DNA of 64,000 nt. Origin: Candidatus Methylomirabilota bacterium. GTDB taxonomy: Bacteria; Methylomirabilota; Methylomirabilia; Rokubacteriales; CSP1-6. The first letter of the stretch is position 1, and every line of letters starts with the position of its first letter. The translations under genes were made by a program, and so were the position numbers. A model generated the notes under the pieces. It made no database searches. It was not told where the DNA came from and saw nothing but the letters and a program-made list of their open reading frames with translations. Shown in pieces: positions 44,424-53,047 of this stretch. The stretch lies in the NCBI GenBank assembly GCA_036001065.1, contig DASYUQ010000126.1:33451-97450 (forward strand), in the 5' to 3' direction.

Positions 44424-44909
44424 GTGATCGGTCCCGACGATTTCCGCCGCGTGCTCGGCCATTTCGCCACCGGCGTCACCGTGGTCACCACCTGTGACGC
44501 GGACGCCCGTCCCACGGGGCTGACGGTGAGCTCCTTCGCCTCACTCTCGCTCGAACCGCCGCTCGTGCTCGTGTGCGTGGACCACAAGTCGCAGAGCTAC
44601 CCGGCCCTCCGCGAGAGCGGCCGCTTCGCGGTCAACGTACTGGCGACGAATCAGGAGGCGCTGTCGCGGCGGTTCGCCTCGACGCGCCTGGACAAGTTCG
44701 ACGGGGTGCTCCACCACCTGAGCCCGCTGGGGCTGCCCCTCATCGACGCGGCCCTGGCCCACATCGAGTGCGTCACGGTCTCCACCCACGTCGCGGGGGA
44801 TCACACCATCTTCGTGGGGCGCGTCGAGCGCGCCGTGATCGGCACCGGCGACCCCCTCCTCTACTATCGCGGGCAGTACCAGCGGCTGCAGGGAGGCCCT
44901 CCGGCATGA
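44424..44909 (+). CDS. flavin reductase family FMN-binding protein
   Basis: A 161-residue flavin reductase-like protein (split-barrel FMN-binding), of the type that supplies reduced flavin to two-component monooxygenases. DDFRRVLGHFATGVTVVTT (about residues 4-22) and GLTVSSFASLSLEPPLVLVCV (about 32-52) are the family signatures. RFAVNVLATNQEALSRRFAS and HTIFVGRVERA follow. No partner oxygenase is adjacent. GTG 44424 fits the promoter; an ATG at 44376 would add 16 residues not typical of the family. It overlaps the aminotransferase gene by four bases (ATGA). Confidence 0.85.
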   Translation: MIGPDDFRRVLGHFATGVTVVTTCDADARPTGLTVSSFASLSLEPPLVLVCVDHKSQSYPALRESGRFAVNVLATNQEALSRRFASTRLDKFDGVLHHLSPLGLPLIDAALAHIECVTVSTHVAGDHTIFVGRVERAVIGTGDPLLYYRGQYQRLQGGPPA

Positions 44910-45982
44910 TTCCGCTTTCGCGTCCCCCCGTCGACGACGAGATCAAGCACGCCGTCCTGGCCGCCATCGATTCCCGCCAGTACGTCCTCGGTCCCCAGTG
45001 CCGCGCGCTCGAGATCGAGCTGGCCCGTCACGCCGGCACCACGCACGCGGTGCTCACCAGTTCGGGGACGGCGGCGCTCTGGATGAGCCTCCGGGCCCTG
45101 GACGTGAAGGCCGGTGACGAGATCCTGGCCCCGTCGCACTCGGCCTTCCCGACGATCGAGGCGATCTGCTTCGCCGGCGCCACCCCGGTGTTCGTGGAGG
45201 TCGACGACTGGTACGCGCTGGACCCGAAGGACGCGGCGGCGAAGATCACCTCCCGCACGGTGGGCATCGTCCCGGTGCACCTCTACGGCCAGCCGGTGGA
45301 TCTGCCGGCCGTGCAGGACGTGGCGGCGCGGCACGGCCTGTGGATCCTGGAGGACTGTGCCCAGGCCCAGGGCGCGGCGTGGGACGGGCGACGGGTCGGC
45401 GGCTTCGGCCGCGCCGCCGCCTTTTCCTTCTACCCGTCGAAGAACCTGCCGGCGATGGGCGACGGCGGCGTGGTGCTGACGAACGACGACGAGACCGCGG
45501 CCCGCTGCCGGCGCCTGCGCGATCATGGGCGGCTCAACAAGGACGTTCATGTCGAGGTCGGGTTCAATCTCCGCTTCAGCGAGTTGCAAGCGGCGGCGCT
45601 GCGCGTGCTGCTGGGCCGGCTCGAGGCCATGAACGACCGCCGCCGCTCGCTGGCCGCGCGCTACGCCGAGGGACTGGCCGGGCTGCCGCTGGTCACGCCG
45701 GCCGAGCGCGAGCACGCCCGCCACGTCTACCACCTCTACGTCGTTCGCTCCGACCGGCGCGACAAGCTCGCCACGTTCCTCAAGGACCGGAGCATCCAGA
45801 CCGGCGTCCACTATCCGGTGCCCACGCACCGCCAGCCCGCGGTCGCCCGCTTCCGCCCGCCCGCCCTCCCCCACACCGAGCGCCTGGTCCAGGAGATCCT
45901 CACGCTGCCGATGTCGTCGCAACACACCGATGAGGAGATCGACAGGGTGGTGGCGGCGGTGCGGGCGTTCTTCGCCGGCTGA
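44906..45982 (+). CDS. DegT/DnrJ/EryC1 family PLP-dependent sugar aminotransferase
   Basis: A 358-residue aminotransferase acting on nucleotide-linked keto sugars. IPLSRPPVDDEIKHAV opens the protein. TSSGTAALWMSLRAL (about residue 50) binds the PLP phosphate, and LEDCAQAQGA (about 150) holds the Asp. FSFYPSKNLPAMGDGG (about 178) carries the Schiff-base Lys. NLRFSELQAAALRVLL and VHYPVPTHRQPA are conserved in the family. With the glycosyltransferase and exporter that follow, it fits synthesis of an amino-sugar-containing surface glycan. Confidence 0.88.
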   Translation: MIPLSRPPVDDEIKHAVLAAIDSRQYVLGPQCRALEIELARHAGTTHAVLTSSGTAALWMSLRALDVKAGDEILAPSHSAFPTIEAICFAGATPVFVEVDDWYALDPKDAAAKITSRTVGIVPVHLYGQPVDLPAVQDVAARHGLWILEDCAQAQGAAWDGRRVGGFGRAAAFSFYPSKNLPAMGDGGVVLTNDDETAARCRRLRDHGRLNKDVHVEVGFNLRFSELQAAALRVLLGRLEAMNDRRRSLAARYAEGLAGLPLVTPAEREHARHVYHLYVVRSDRRDKLATFLKDRSIQTGVHYPVPTHRQPAVARFRPPALPHTERLVQEILTLPMSSQHTDEEIDRVVAAVRAFFAG

Positions 45983-45989
45983 CGCGCGC

Positions 45990-47099
45990 GTGACCACGCT
46001 GCACATCCTCCAGCTCTACCCCAAGGCGGACTACTTCACGGGGGCCGCCATCCAGCTGCGCGAGCTGGCGCGGGGACTCAAGCAGCGCGGGCACGAGGTG
46101 ATCGTGGCCACGCGCCCGAGCGAGACCTGGGCCACCCAGACGCGCGAAGCCGCCATCCCCTATTACCCGCTGCCGATGTCCTCGGAGGTGGACCTCCGCT
46201 CGGTGCGCCAGCTCGTGCGGATCCTCCGCCAGCACCGCGTCCAGGTGGTCCACGCCCAGAAGGGCAAGGCCCGGACGCTGGCCCTCCTGGCGGGGCTCTT
46301 CGTCCGCATCCCCGTGCTCGTCCTGAACCGCGGCGTGAGCTTCCCGCTCGACTCCTTCAACCGGCTCGGCTACACGACGAAGCGGGTGACGGCGATCGTC
46401 GCCGTCTGCCAGTCGATCAAGCGCGGGCTCGTCGCTGCGGGCGTACCGTCCGAGAAGATCCACGTGATCTACTCGGGCACGGACACCGACCGCTTCCGCC
46501 CCCAGGTGGACGGCAGCGGGATCCGGCGCGCGCTGGAGCTGGGGCCGGAGCACTTCCTCTTCACGCAGATCGGCGTCAGGAGTTGGAAGGGCAACGACGA
46601 CGTGATCGACGCGATGGCGGAGGTGGCGGCCCGCGCCCCCCAGGCGCGACTGCTCATCGTGGGCGCACGACGCCCGGAGGCGCTGCTCGACCGCGCGCGG
46701 CAGCGCCGGCTGGAGGGGCGGGTCCACGCCTGGGGATATCGCGAGGACATCCCGCAGATCCTGGCCGCCAGCGACTGCTGCGTGGAGGTCCCCTATGCCG
46801 GCGTGGGCCTGGCCGGGAGCCTGCGCGAGGCGCTCGCCGTCGAGACGCCGGTGATCGGCACCGACATCGAGGGAATCCCGGAGCTCGTGAGCCACGAGCG
46901 GACGGGGCTCCTGGTGCCGCCGCGGAATCCGGACGCCCTGGCCGGGGCCATGGTGCGGATGATCGAGAACCCCGGGCTTCGGCGCGAGACGGCGCGGGCC
47001 GGACGGCGGCTGGTGGAGGCGAAGTTCTCGACGCGGGCCAAGCTCGACGCCACCGAGGCGCTCTACCGGAAGCTGGTCGCCGAACGGTGCCCGGCGTGA
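45990..47099 (+). CDS. glycosyltransferase family 4 protein
   Basis: A 369-residue GT-B glycosyltransferase. The start is GTG 45990; upstream in-frame codons belong to the aminotransferase gene in another frame. The N-terminal half has TGAAIQLRELARGLKQRGHEV (acceptor side) and VVHAQKGKARTLAL. The C-terminal half has VIYSGTDTDRFRP, then GVGLAGSLREALAVETPVIGTDIEGIPEL with the donor-binding Glu pair, and TGLLVPPRNPDALA. It would transfer a sugar from a nucleotide donor to a lipid-linked or LPS acceptor. It overlaps the exporter start by four bases. Confidence 0.88.
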   Translation: MTTLHILQLYPKADYFTGAAIQLRELARGLKQRGHEVIVATRPSETWATQTREAAIPYYPLPMSSEVDLRSVRQLVRILRQHRVQVVHAQKGKARTLALLAGLFVRIPVLVLNRGVSFPLDSFNRLGYTTKRVTAIVAVCQSIKRGLVAAGVPSEKIHVIYSGTDTDRFRPQVDGSGIRRALELGPEHFLFTQIGVRSWKGNDDVIDAMAEVAARAPQARLLIVGARRPEALLDRARQRRLEGRVHAWGYREDIPQILAASDCCVEVPYAGVGLAGSLREALAVETPVIGTDIEGIPELVSHERTGLLVPPRNPDALAGAMVRMIENPGLRRETARAGRRLVEAKFSTRAKLDATEALYRKLVAERCPA

Positions 47100-48841
47100 G
47101 GTCGGTGCTCGGCCCCTACCGCCGCCTCCGGCCGTACGTGCGACCCCACGTGCCGATGCTGGCGGTGGGCGGCCTGCTGGCGCTCGTGGTGGCCGCGATG
47201 GACGGCGCCATCGCGTGGCTGGTCAAGCCGGCCATGGACGAGATCTTCATCAAGCGCGACCTGTTGATGCTCAAGCTGGTACCGCTGGCGTTGGTGGGCG
47301 CGTACATCGTGAAGGGGATCGCCCGTTATCTACAATCGTATCTCATGGCGGCCGTGGGGGAGAAGGTCGTGGCCCGCCTGCGCCGCGACCTCTACACGCA
47401 CATCCAGAGCATGCCGCTGGCCTTCTTCACGGGGCTCCACTCCGCCGACCTGATGTCGCGCATCCTCAACGACGTCCAGCGCCTGGCCCGCCTGTCATCG
47501 AGCATGCTGGTGATGGCCGTCCGCCAGGTGGCCACCGTCGTCGCGTTGCTGGTGGTGATGTTCGCCCGGGAGTGGCTGCTGACCCTGGCCGCCGTCATCG
47601 CGTTCCCCTTCATCGGCCTGGTCGTCCGGCTCATCGGCCGCCGGCTCTACCGGATCAACAAGCGCGCCCAGGAGCGGATCGCCGAGCTGGCCGTGCTCCT
47701 CCACGAAGCCTTCGCGGGCACCAAGATCGTCAAGGCCTTCGGCCGCGAGCGTCACGAGCAAGAGCGTTTCGACGGCCTGAACCGGCGCCTGCTGGATCTC
47801 TCGCTCAAGAACGTCCAGACCGACGAGCTGAGCGAGCCGCTGATGGAGATCGTCGGAGCCCTGGGCATCGTCGCCGCCCTGGTGTACGGCGGCTACCGCG
47901 TCATCGAGGGCCACATGACGCCCGGCACGTTCTTCTCCTTCACCGCCGCCGTCATCATGCTCTATGGCCCGGTCCGTCGGCTGTCCCGCGCCCTGAACTC
48001 CGTCCAGCAGACGACCTCCTCGGTGGAGCGGGTCTTCGAGATCATCGACCAGCCGCCGGCCATCACCGACAAGCCGAACGCCGTCACCCTCACCGGATTC
48101 GGACGCGAGATCGCCTTCGAGAACGTCGGCTTCCGCTACTCGGACTCCGACGACCTCGCGCTCAAGGAGATCTCGCTCACGGTCCGGAAGGGGGAGGTCC
48201 TGGCCCTGGTCGGCATGAGTGGCGCCGGCAAGTCGACGCTCATGGACCTGCTGCCGCGTTTCTACGACGTGACGACAGGGCGGATCGTCATCGACGGCCA
48301 CGACCTGCGCGACGTCACCCAGGCCTCCCTTCGCGCCCAGATCGGGCTGGTGACCCAGGACATCTTTCTCTTCAGAGACACGATCCACTACAACATCGCC
48401 TACGGCCGGCCCGACGCGGCGGTCGAGGACGTGGTGCGGGCGGCGCGCCAGGCGCACGCCCACGACTTCATCGTGGCCTGCCCGGACGGCTACGACACCG
48501 TCGTCGGCGAGCGCGGCGTCCGCCTCTCCGGCGGTCAGCGCCAGCGCGTGGCGATCGCGCGCGCGTTCCTCAAGAACCCGCCGATCCTGATCCTCGACGA
48601 GGCGACGTCGGATCTCGATGCCGAGAGCGAGTTCATGGTGCAGCAGGCGCTGGCCGAGCTGATGCGGGGCCGCACGGTGCTCGTCATCGCCCACCGGCTG
48701 GCGACGGTGCGCAACGCGAACCGGATCGTCGTCATCCACGAGGGCCGGATCGCCGAGGTGGGGCGGCACGACGAGCTGCTGGCGCGCGATGGCGTGTACC
48801 GGCGCCTCTACGCGCTCCAGATGGAGGGTGTGCCGGGCTAG
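47096..48841 (+). CDS. msbA: MsbA-type lipid A/glycolipid ABC exporter
   Basis: A 581-residue half-transporter with a fused membrane and ATPase domain, functioning as a homodimer. Six helices fill residues 1 to about 315 (AMDGAIAWLVKPAMDEIFIKRD near 40 and SMPLAFFTGLHSADLMSRILNDVQ near 105 are MsbA-like). In the nucleotide-binding domain, GMSGAGKSTLMDLLPRFYD is Walker A (about 377), VTQDIFLFRDTI the Q-loop region, VRLSGGQRQRVAIARA the signature, and ILILDEATSDLD Walker B. The start is GTG 47096, overlapping the glycosyltransferase stop. It flips lipid A core or a related glycolipid and is the last gene of the unit. Confidence 0.85.
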   Translation: MRSVLGPYRRLRPYVRPHVPMLAVGGLLALVVAAMDGAIAWLVKPAMDEIFIKRDLLMLKLVPLALVGAYIVKGIARYLQSYLMAAVGEKVVARLRRDLYTHIQSMPLAFFTGLHSADLMSRILNDVQRLARLSSSMLVMAVRQVATVVALLVVMFAREWLLTLAAVIAFPFIGLVVRLIGRRLYRINKRAQERIAELAVLLHEAFAGTKIVKAFGRERHEQERFDGLNRRLLDLSLKNVQTDELSEPLMEIVGALGIVAALVYGGYRVIEGHMTPGTFFSFTAAVIMLYGPVRRLSRALNSVQQTTSSVERVFEIIDQPPAITDKPNAVTLTGFGREIAFENVGFRYSDSDDLALKEISLTVRKGEVLALVGMSGAGKSTLMDLLPRFYDVTTGRIVIDGHDLRDVTQASLRAQIGLVTQDIFLFRDTIHYNIAYGRPDAAVEDVVRAARQAHAHDFIVACPDGYDTVVGERGVRLSGGQRQRVAIARAFLKNPPILILDEATSDLDAESEFMVQQALAELMRGRTVLVIAHRLATVRNANRIVVIHEGRIAEVGRHDELLARDGVYRRLYALQMEGVPG

Positions 48842-48909
48842 CTCTACCCGCGCCGGGACCGGGCCCCCTACCCTCGCTCAGCCCGTCCCCGGCGTCCGGG
48901 CGGCGACGG

Positions 48910-49416
48910 TTACTTGCGCGTGTAGTACGGCTTGGGCGAATAGGACAGAGGCTGGGCCAGGAGGATCCAGCTCACCGTCGCCCCGATCAGGATGCCGACC
49001 GTCACCTTCAGCACCAGGTAACAGTACGCCTGGACGATGGCGAATTGGTCAGGAGTCAGCCCGGGACGTATCCGGTGCCAGTCCGCCAGCGAGGGAAAGA
49101 GCGCGACGCCCATGACGGCGACCGTCGCTAGGTAGTGCGCGAGGCTGAACGGGCGGGCTAGCCGCGTGACGCTCTCGGCCGTGATGATCGCGGCCACCGC
49201 GCTGAGAAACAGCCCCAGCCCGGCCAGGCGGCGGAGCGAGGGATTGTCGAGGCCCACGAACAGGTCGAGCCCCTCGGCCGAGCCGACCACCCAGGCCAGC
49301 AGCGCCGGCAGCACGTCGTAGAACAGCACGTGCCCCCCGATGGCCACCGGCACCAGCAGCTTCCCCAGCCACGCCCAGCGGCCCCGGGCACTCGCATCGT
49401 CTGCGTCACTCTGCAT
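48910..49416 (-). CDS. four-helix membrane protein, function unknown
   Basis: A 168-residue protein. A short polar N terminus is followed by four predicted helices (LLVPVAIGGHVLFYDVLPALLAW, LAGLGLFLSAVAAIITAE, LAHYLATVAVMGVALFPSL, YCYLVLKVTVGILIGATVSWILL). The end PYYTRK is basic. ATG 49416 is chosen because AAGGAG lies seven bases before it; the longer frame upstream runs through a repeat. No family was recognised. It is monocistronic and converges with msbA. Confidence 0.55.
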   Translation of the reverse strand: MQSDADDASARGRWAWLGKLLVPVAIGGHVLFYDVLPALLAWVVGSAEGLDLFVGLDNPSLRRLAGLGLFLSAVAAIITAESVTRLARPFSLAHYLATVAVMGVALFPSLADWHRIRPGLTPDQFAIVQAYCYLVLKVTVGILIGATVSWILLAQPLSYSPKPYYTRK

Positions 49417-49504
49417 GCCGGACTCCTTGGGTCCCTTAAAATTCGGGCCTGTCTCAATCCTACGCGGACGACGGCGTCGGCGCCTACCTCTTCCGAGCGG
49501 CCGC

Positions 49505-49555
49505 GCGATCGAATCCGGGGGGAGGTTTGGAATGGGGGCGAGGCCCCCCTCCAAG
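49505..49555 (-). repeat. diverged palindromic repeat (R7)
   Basis: On the minus strand TTGGAGGGGGG, a short loop and CCCCCATTCCAA form the first hairpin (49527-49554), followed by ACCTCCCCCCGG, the family linker. The second hairpin is degraded. It abuts MITE copy 2. Confidence 0.45.
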
Positions 49556-49556
49556 C

Positions 49557-49646
49557 CTAGTGCCGTTCCAACTTGTTGATACTAAATCTGTCCACGAACG
49601 ACGTACACGGTGCCTTCCGAGGCGCGAATAGTTGGAACGGCACTAG
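49557..49646. mobile_element. MITE-like 90-bp element, copy 2
   Basis: It has the same 17-base terminal inverted repeats and core as the elements at 25240 and 57465, and the same orientation as the latter. CTAG bounds both ends. It differs from copy 3 at only one or two positions in the core (TTCCGAGG instead of TTCCTAGG). Confidence 0.8.
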
Positions 49647-49671
49647 GCGCGAATAGTTGGAACGGCACTAG
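49647..49671. repeat. 25-bp tandem duplicate of the MITE right end
   Basis: GCGCGAATAGTTGGAACGGC and the following ACTAG repeat the last 25 bases of copy 2. The final CTAG (49668-49671) provides the TAG stop codon of the NAD synthetase gene. Confidence 0.8.
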
Positions 49672-51395
49672 CTCTGGCGGAAGCGGTTGACGATCGGCAG
49701 TCGCCAGTCGCGCCCGAAGGCTCGCGGGGTGATCTTGACCCCGATGGGCCCCTGGCGCCGCTTGTACTCGTTGCCGTCGACCATGCGGACGACCTTGCCC
49801 ACCGTTTCCGCGTCGAAGCCCAGCGCGACGATGTCGGCGACCCGCCGGTCTTCCTCCACGTAGGCTTCGAGGATCGCGTCCAGCACGGGGTACGGCGGCA
49901 GCGTGTCCTGGTCCGTCTGGTCCGGGCGCAGCTCCGCCGACGGCGCCCGGGTGAAGACGCTCTCGGGGATCAGGTTGCGGCCGGCGCGCTCGTTGACGTG
50001 GCGGGCGACCTCGTAGACGAGCGTCTTCGGCACGTCCTTGATCACGGCGAAGCCGCCGGCCATGTCGCCGTAGAGCGTGGAGTAGCCCACGCCGATCTCG
50101 CTCTTGTTGCCGGTCGTGAGTACGAGCCAGCCGAACTTGTTCGAGAGGGCCATGAGCAGCGTCCCGCGGATGCGCGCCTGGATGTTCTCCTCGGCCGCGT
50201 CCTCCCGCAGCCCCTTGAAGGGCTTGGCCAGCGCCCGCTTGTAGGCCCGGAAGATGTCGCTGATCGGCAGGGTGAGGAACTCGATTCCGAGGTTTTTGGC
50301 CAGCCGGCGGGCGTCGCCCCGGGTGCCGGCGGAAGAGTACGGTGAGGGCATCGTCACGCCGGCGACGTTCTCCTTGCCGAGCGCCTCCACCGCGATGGCG
50401 GCGACCAGCGAGGAGTCGATCCCCCCGCTGAGCCCGATCACCACCCGCTTGAAGCCGTTCTTCCGCACGTAGTCGCGCGTACCCAGCACCAGCGCCTGGA
50501 AGATCTCGGCGACGGGCGCCAGCGTCGGCACCTCCCGCGGCGTCAGCGCCGGGAGCGTCGCGGGCGGGGCCAGGGGGGCCAGCGCCACCCGCGTGACCTG
50601 CCCCCCGGCCCGGAGCTTCTCCTTACGGCGGCGGGAATCGTGCAGGCGCGCGCGGAAGACGGCGTCGAGATCGAGATCGGCGACGACGAAATCCTCCTCG
50701 AACTGGCGGCCCCGCGCCACCACGTCTCCCCGCTCGTTCACGATGAGGCTGGCTCCGTCGAAGACCAGCTCGTCCTGGCCGCCCACGATATTCAGGAAGG
50801 CCATGCACACCAGGTCGTCCGCCGCGCGGGTGGCGACCATCTTCTCCCGGAAGTGGGCCTTGCCGGCGTGGTAGGGCGAGCCGTTGATGGTGACCACGAG
50901 CTCGGCGCCGGCCAGCGCCTGCGCCGTGGCCGGCCCTGCCGGATACCAGATGTCCTCGCAGATGTTCACGGCGAACGTGGTGTCGCCCAGGGTGAAGACG
51001 GGCGTCTCGGTGCCGGCCTGGAAATAGCGGTCCTCATCGAAGACGCCGTAGTTGGGCAGGTACTGTTTGTGATAGATCCCCGCCAGCTGCCCGTCGTGCA
51101 GGACGGCGGCAGCGTTGAAGACGTCGTCGCGCCGGTCGATGAAACCGACGACCACGGTGAGGCCGCGGCTGGCGCGCGTCACCTCGTCCAGCGACCGCAA
51201 GTTGGCTTCGATGAAGGCCGGCTTGAAGACCAGGTCTTCCGGCGGGTAGCCGGGGATGGCCAGCTCGGGGAAGGCCACCAGGGCGCAACCCAGCTGCCGG
51301 CTCCGCTCCACCCCCTCCAGGATCTTCCGGACGTTCCCCTCGAAATCCCCCACGGTGGGATTGATCTGGGCGAGCCCGATCCGGAACCGCCTCAT
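49668..51395 (-). CDS. nadE: glutamine-dependent NAD+ synthetase
   Basis: A 575-residue enzyme that amidates nicotinic acid adenine dinucleotide to NAD+ using glutamine. The N-terminal nitrilase-fold glutaminase (1 to about 260) has FPELAIPGYPPEDL (Glu), a Lys in the YHKQYLPNYGVFDE stretch and the nucleophile in AVNICEDIWYP (Cys about 148). The C-terminal synthetase has VIGLSGGIDSSLVAA (PP-loop, about 322), LTTGNKSEIGVGYSTLYGDMAGG (about 425) and SAELRPDQTDQDTLPPY. ATG 51395 follows a TACAAT box by six bases with no Shine-Dalgarno. The stop TAG is part of a MITE-derived CTAG. Confidence 0.92.
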   Translation of the reverse strand: MRRFRIGLAQINPTVGDFEGNVRKILEGVERSRQLGCALVAFPELAIPGYPPEDLVFKPAFIEANLRSLDEVTRASRGLTVVVGFIDRRDDVFNAAAVLHDGQLAGIYHKQYLPNYGVFDEDRYFQAGTETPVFTLGDTTFAVNICEDIWYPAGPATAQALAGAELVVTINGSPYHAGKAHFREKMVATRAADDLVCMAFLNIVGGQDELVFDGASLIVNERGDVVARGRQFEEDFVVADLDLDAVFRARLHDSRRRKEKLRAGGQVTRVALAPLAPPATLPALTPREVPTLAPVAEIFQALVLGTRDYVRKNGFKRVVIGLSGGIDSSLVAAIAVEALGKENVAGVTMPSPYSSAGTRGDARRLAKNLGIEFLTLPISDIFRAYKRALAKPFKGLREDAAEENIQARIRGTLLMALSNKFGWLVLTTGNKSEIGVGYSTLYGDMAGGFAVIKDVPKTLVYEVARHVNERAGRNLIPESVFTRAPSAELRPDQTDQDTLPPYPVLDAILEAYVEEDRRVADIVALGFDAETVGKVVRMVDGNEYKRRQGPIGVKITPRAFGRDWRLPIVNRFRQS

Positions 51396-51401
51396 GGCGC
51401 C

Positions 51402-51407
51402 ATTGTA
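51402..51407 (-). promoter_or_regulatory. -10 box, leaderless arrangement
   Basis: TACAAT on the minus strand, then GGCGCC (six bases), then ATG 51395. The spacer is identical to that at the 4394 lipoprotein. Confidence 0.65.
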
Positions 51408-51475
51408 CTCGCAGGGCTGGCAGGGGACCTACCGAACGTGGTATACGGTGCGGCACCCCCTAGGAGGAAACCGCC

Positions 51476-53002
51476 ATGAAACGAGCCTTCGTGATGGTCC
51501 TGGCCCTGGCGATCCTCGCCACCGCCGCCGTTTCGGCCCCGGGCCAATCCAAGGACACGCTCACGGTCGCGCTGGTCTCCATCATCGACACCCTGGACCC
51601 CCACATGCACTTCGAGCGGGTCGGGATCCTGATCAACATCAACATGTTCGACTCGCTGCTGCACAAGAACGCCAAGCTCGAGTACGAGCCGTCGCTCGCC
51701 ACCTCCTGGAAGGCGCTCAGCGACACGGTGTGGGAGGTCAAGCTGCGCAAGGGCGTCAAATTCCACAACGGCGACACCATGACCGCCGAGGACGTGAAGT
51801 ACTCGTTCGATCGCGTGACCGAACCGGGCAAGGAAAAGAAGCGCTCGCCCCAGTACGGCAACATCCGGGCCATCAAGGAGGTCCGGATCGTCAATCCCGA
51901 CACCATCCACATCGTGACCGACAAACCCTTCCCGCTCCTCCTGGAGCGGCTGGTCTTCTTCCCCATCGTGCCCAAGCAGCACATCGAGAAGGTCGGCGAT
52001 CAGGCCTTCGGCGAGTCGGCCACGGTGGGCACCGGCCCCTGGAAGCTCCTCGAGTACAAGCGCGGCCACCACATCCGCCTGGAGGCCTTCGACCAGCACT
52101 GGCGCGGCAAGCCGGCCTTCAAGCACCTGACCATCCGGGGCATCCCCGAGGTGGCCACCCAGGTCGCGGAGCTGAAGACCGGCGGCGTCGACATCATTCG
52201 CAACGTCTCCGCCGATCTCGTGCCCGACCTCAAGGCCCACCCGCAGACGTCCATCAGCTCGGCGCCGATCCTCCGCACGCACTACGTCCACCTCGACATG
52301 CGGACGGAGCCGTTCAACCGGAAGCTCGTGCGCCAGGCGGCGAACTACGCGATCGACCGCGAGGCGATCGTGCAGAAGATGATGGCGGGGCTCGGCCGCG
52401 TGGTGCCGACCGTCGTCCACCCGGCGGTGTTCGGCTACGACGCCTCGGTGACCCCTTACGCGTACGATCCCAAGAAGGCCCAGGCGCTCCTGGCCCAGGC
52501 CGGATACCCGAACGGAGTCGACATCACGCTGCACAGCTCCTTCGTGGAGTTCCGTCCGGTCTTCGAGGCCATCACCCAGATGCTGACCGACGTGGGGATC
52601 CGGACCAACGCCAGGATGTGGGACCCGGGCCCGGCCTGGAACAAGTACTTCCAGGGAGAGGGCAAGGCGACCCATGGTTACTACGGGAGCTGGGGCTACT
52701 ACTCGGTGTTCGACGCCGATGCCATTCTGCACCCGCTCTACCACACCGAGCCGGGTGGCTGGGTCGGCAAGTGGTATATCCGCGTCGAGGGGCTCGACCA
52801 GCTCGTCGATCAGGCCCGCTCGACCGTCGATCAGGCCGTGCGGAAGCGAACGTACTCGCAGATCCAGCGGCTGATCAAGGAGGAGGCGCCGAGCATCTTC
52901 CTCTTCCACCAGTTCGATACGCTCGGCGTGTCCAAGAGGGTCGAGTACCAGGCCCGCGGCGATGAGTGGCTGTGGCTGTTCGACGCCAGGCCGAAGCGGT
53001 AG
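51476..53002 (+). CDS. ABC transporter substrate-binding protein, family 5 (dipeptide/oligopeptide type)
   Basis: A 508-residue periplasmic receptor with a Sec signal (VMVLALAILATAAVSAPG). VSIIDTLDPHMHFERVG opens the mature part. VWEVKLRKGVKFHNGDTMTAEDVKYSFDRV near residue 85 is the family 5 hallmark. TVGTGPWKLLEYKRGHHIRLEAFD follows near 180, and the DARPKR end is polar. A GGAGGAAA site precedes ATG 51476, and a TATACG box lies about 35 bases upstream. It heads an operon with two permeases. The ligand may be a peptide, nickel chelate or opine, and cannot be read from sequence. Confidence 0.88.
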   Translation: MKRAFVMVLALAILATAAVSAPGQSKDTLTVALVSIIDTLDPHMHFERVGILININMFDSLLHKNAKLEYEPSLATSWKALSDTVWEVKLRKGVKFHNGDTMTAEDVKYSFDRVTEPGKEKKRSPQYGNIRAIKEVRIVNPDTIHIVTDKPFPLLLERLVFFPIVPKQHIEKVGDQAFGESATVGTGPWKLLEYKRGHHIRLEAFDQHWRGKPAFKHLTIRGIPEVATQVAELKTGGVDIIRNVSADLVPDLKAHPQTSISSAPILRTHYVHLDMRTEPFNRKLVRQAANYAIDREAIVQKMMAGLGRVVPTVVHPAVFGYDASVTPYAYDPKKAQALLAQAGYPNGVDITLHSSFVEFRPVFEAITQMLTDVGIRTNARMWDPGPAWNKYFQGEGKATHGYYGSWGYYSVFDADAILHPLYHTEPGGWVGKWYIRVEGLDQLVDQARSTVDQAVRKRTYSQIQRLIKEEAPSIFLFHQFDTLGVSKRVEYQARGDEWLWLFDARPKR

Positions 53003-53047
53003 AGAGGGCCCGCCAGCCGCCGCGGGCATGAGGGAGTTGGCAGCGCG

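Noticed and set aside
48851..48894. Possible terminator between msbA and the convergent membrane protein gene
   Set aside because: The arms CGCCGGGAC and GTCCCCGGCG pair only with a bulge, around a 25-base loop and without a T tract.
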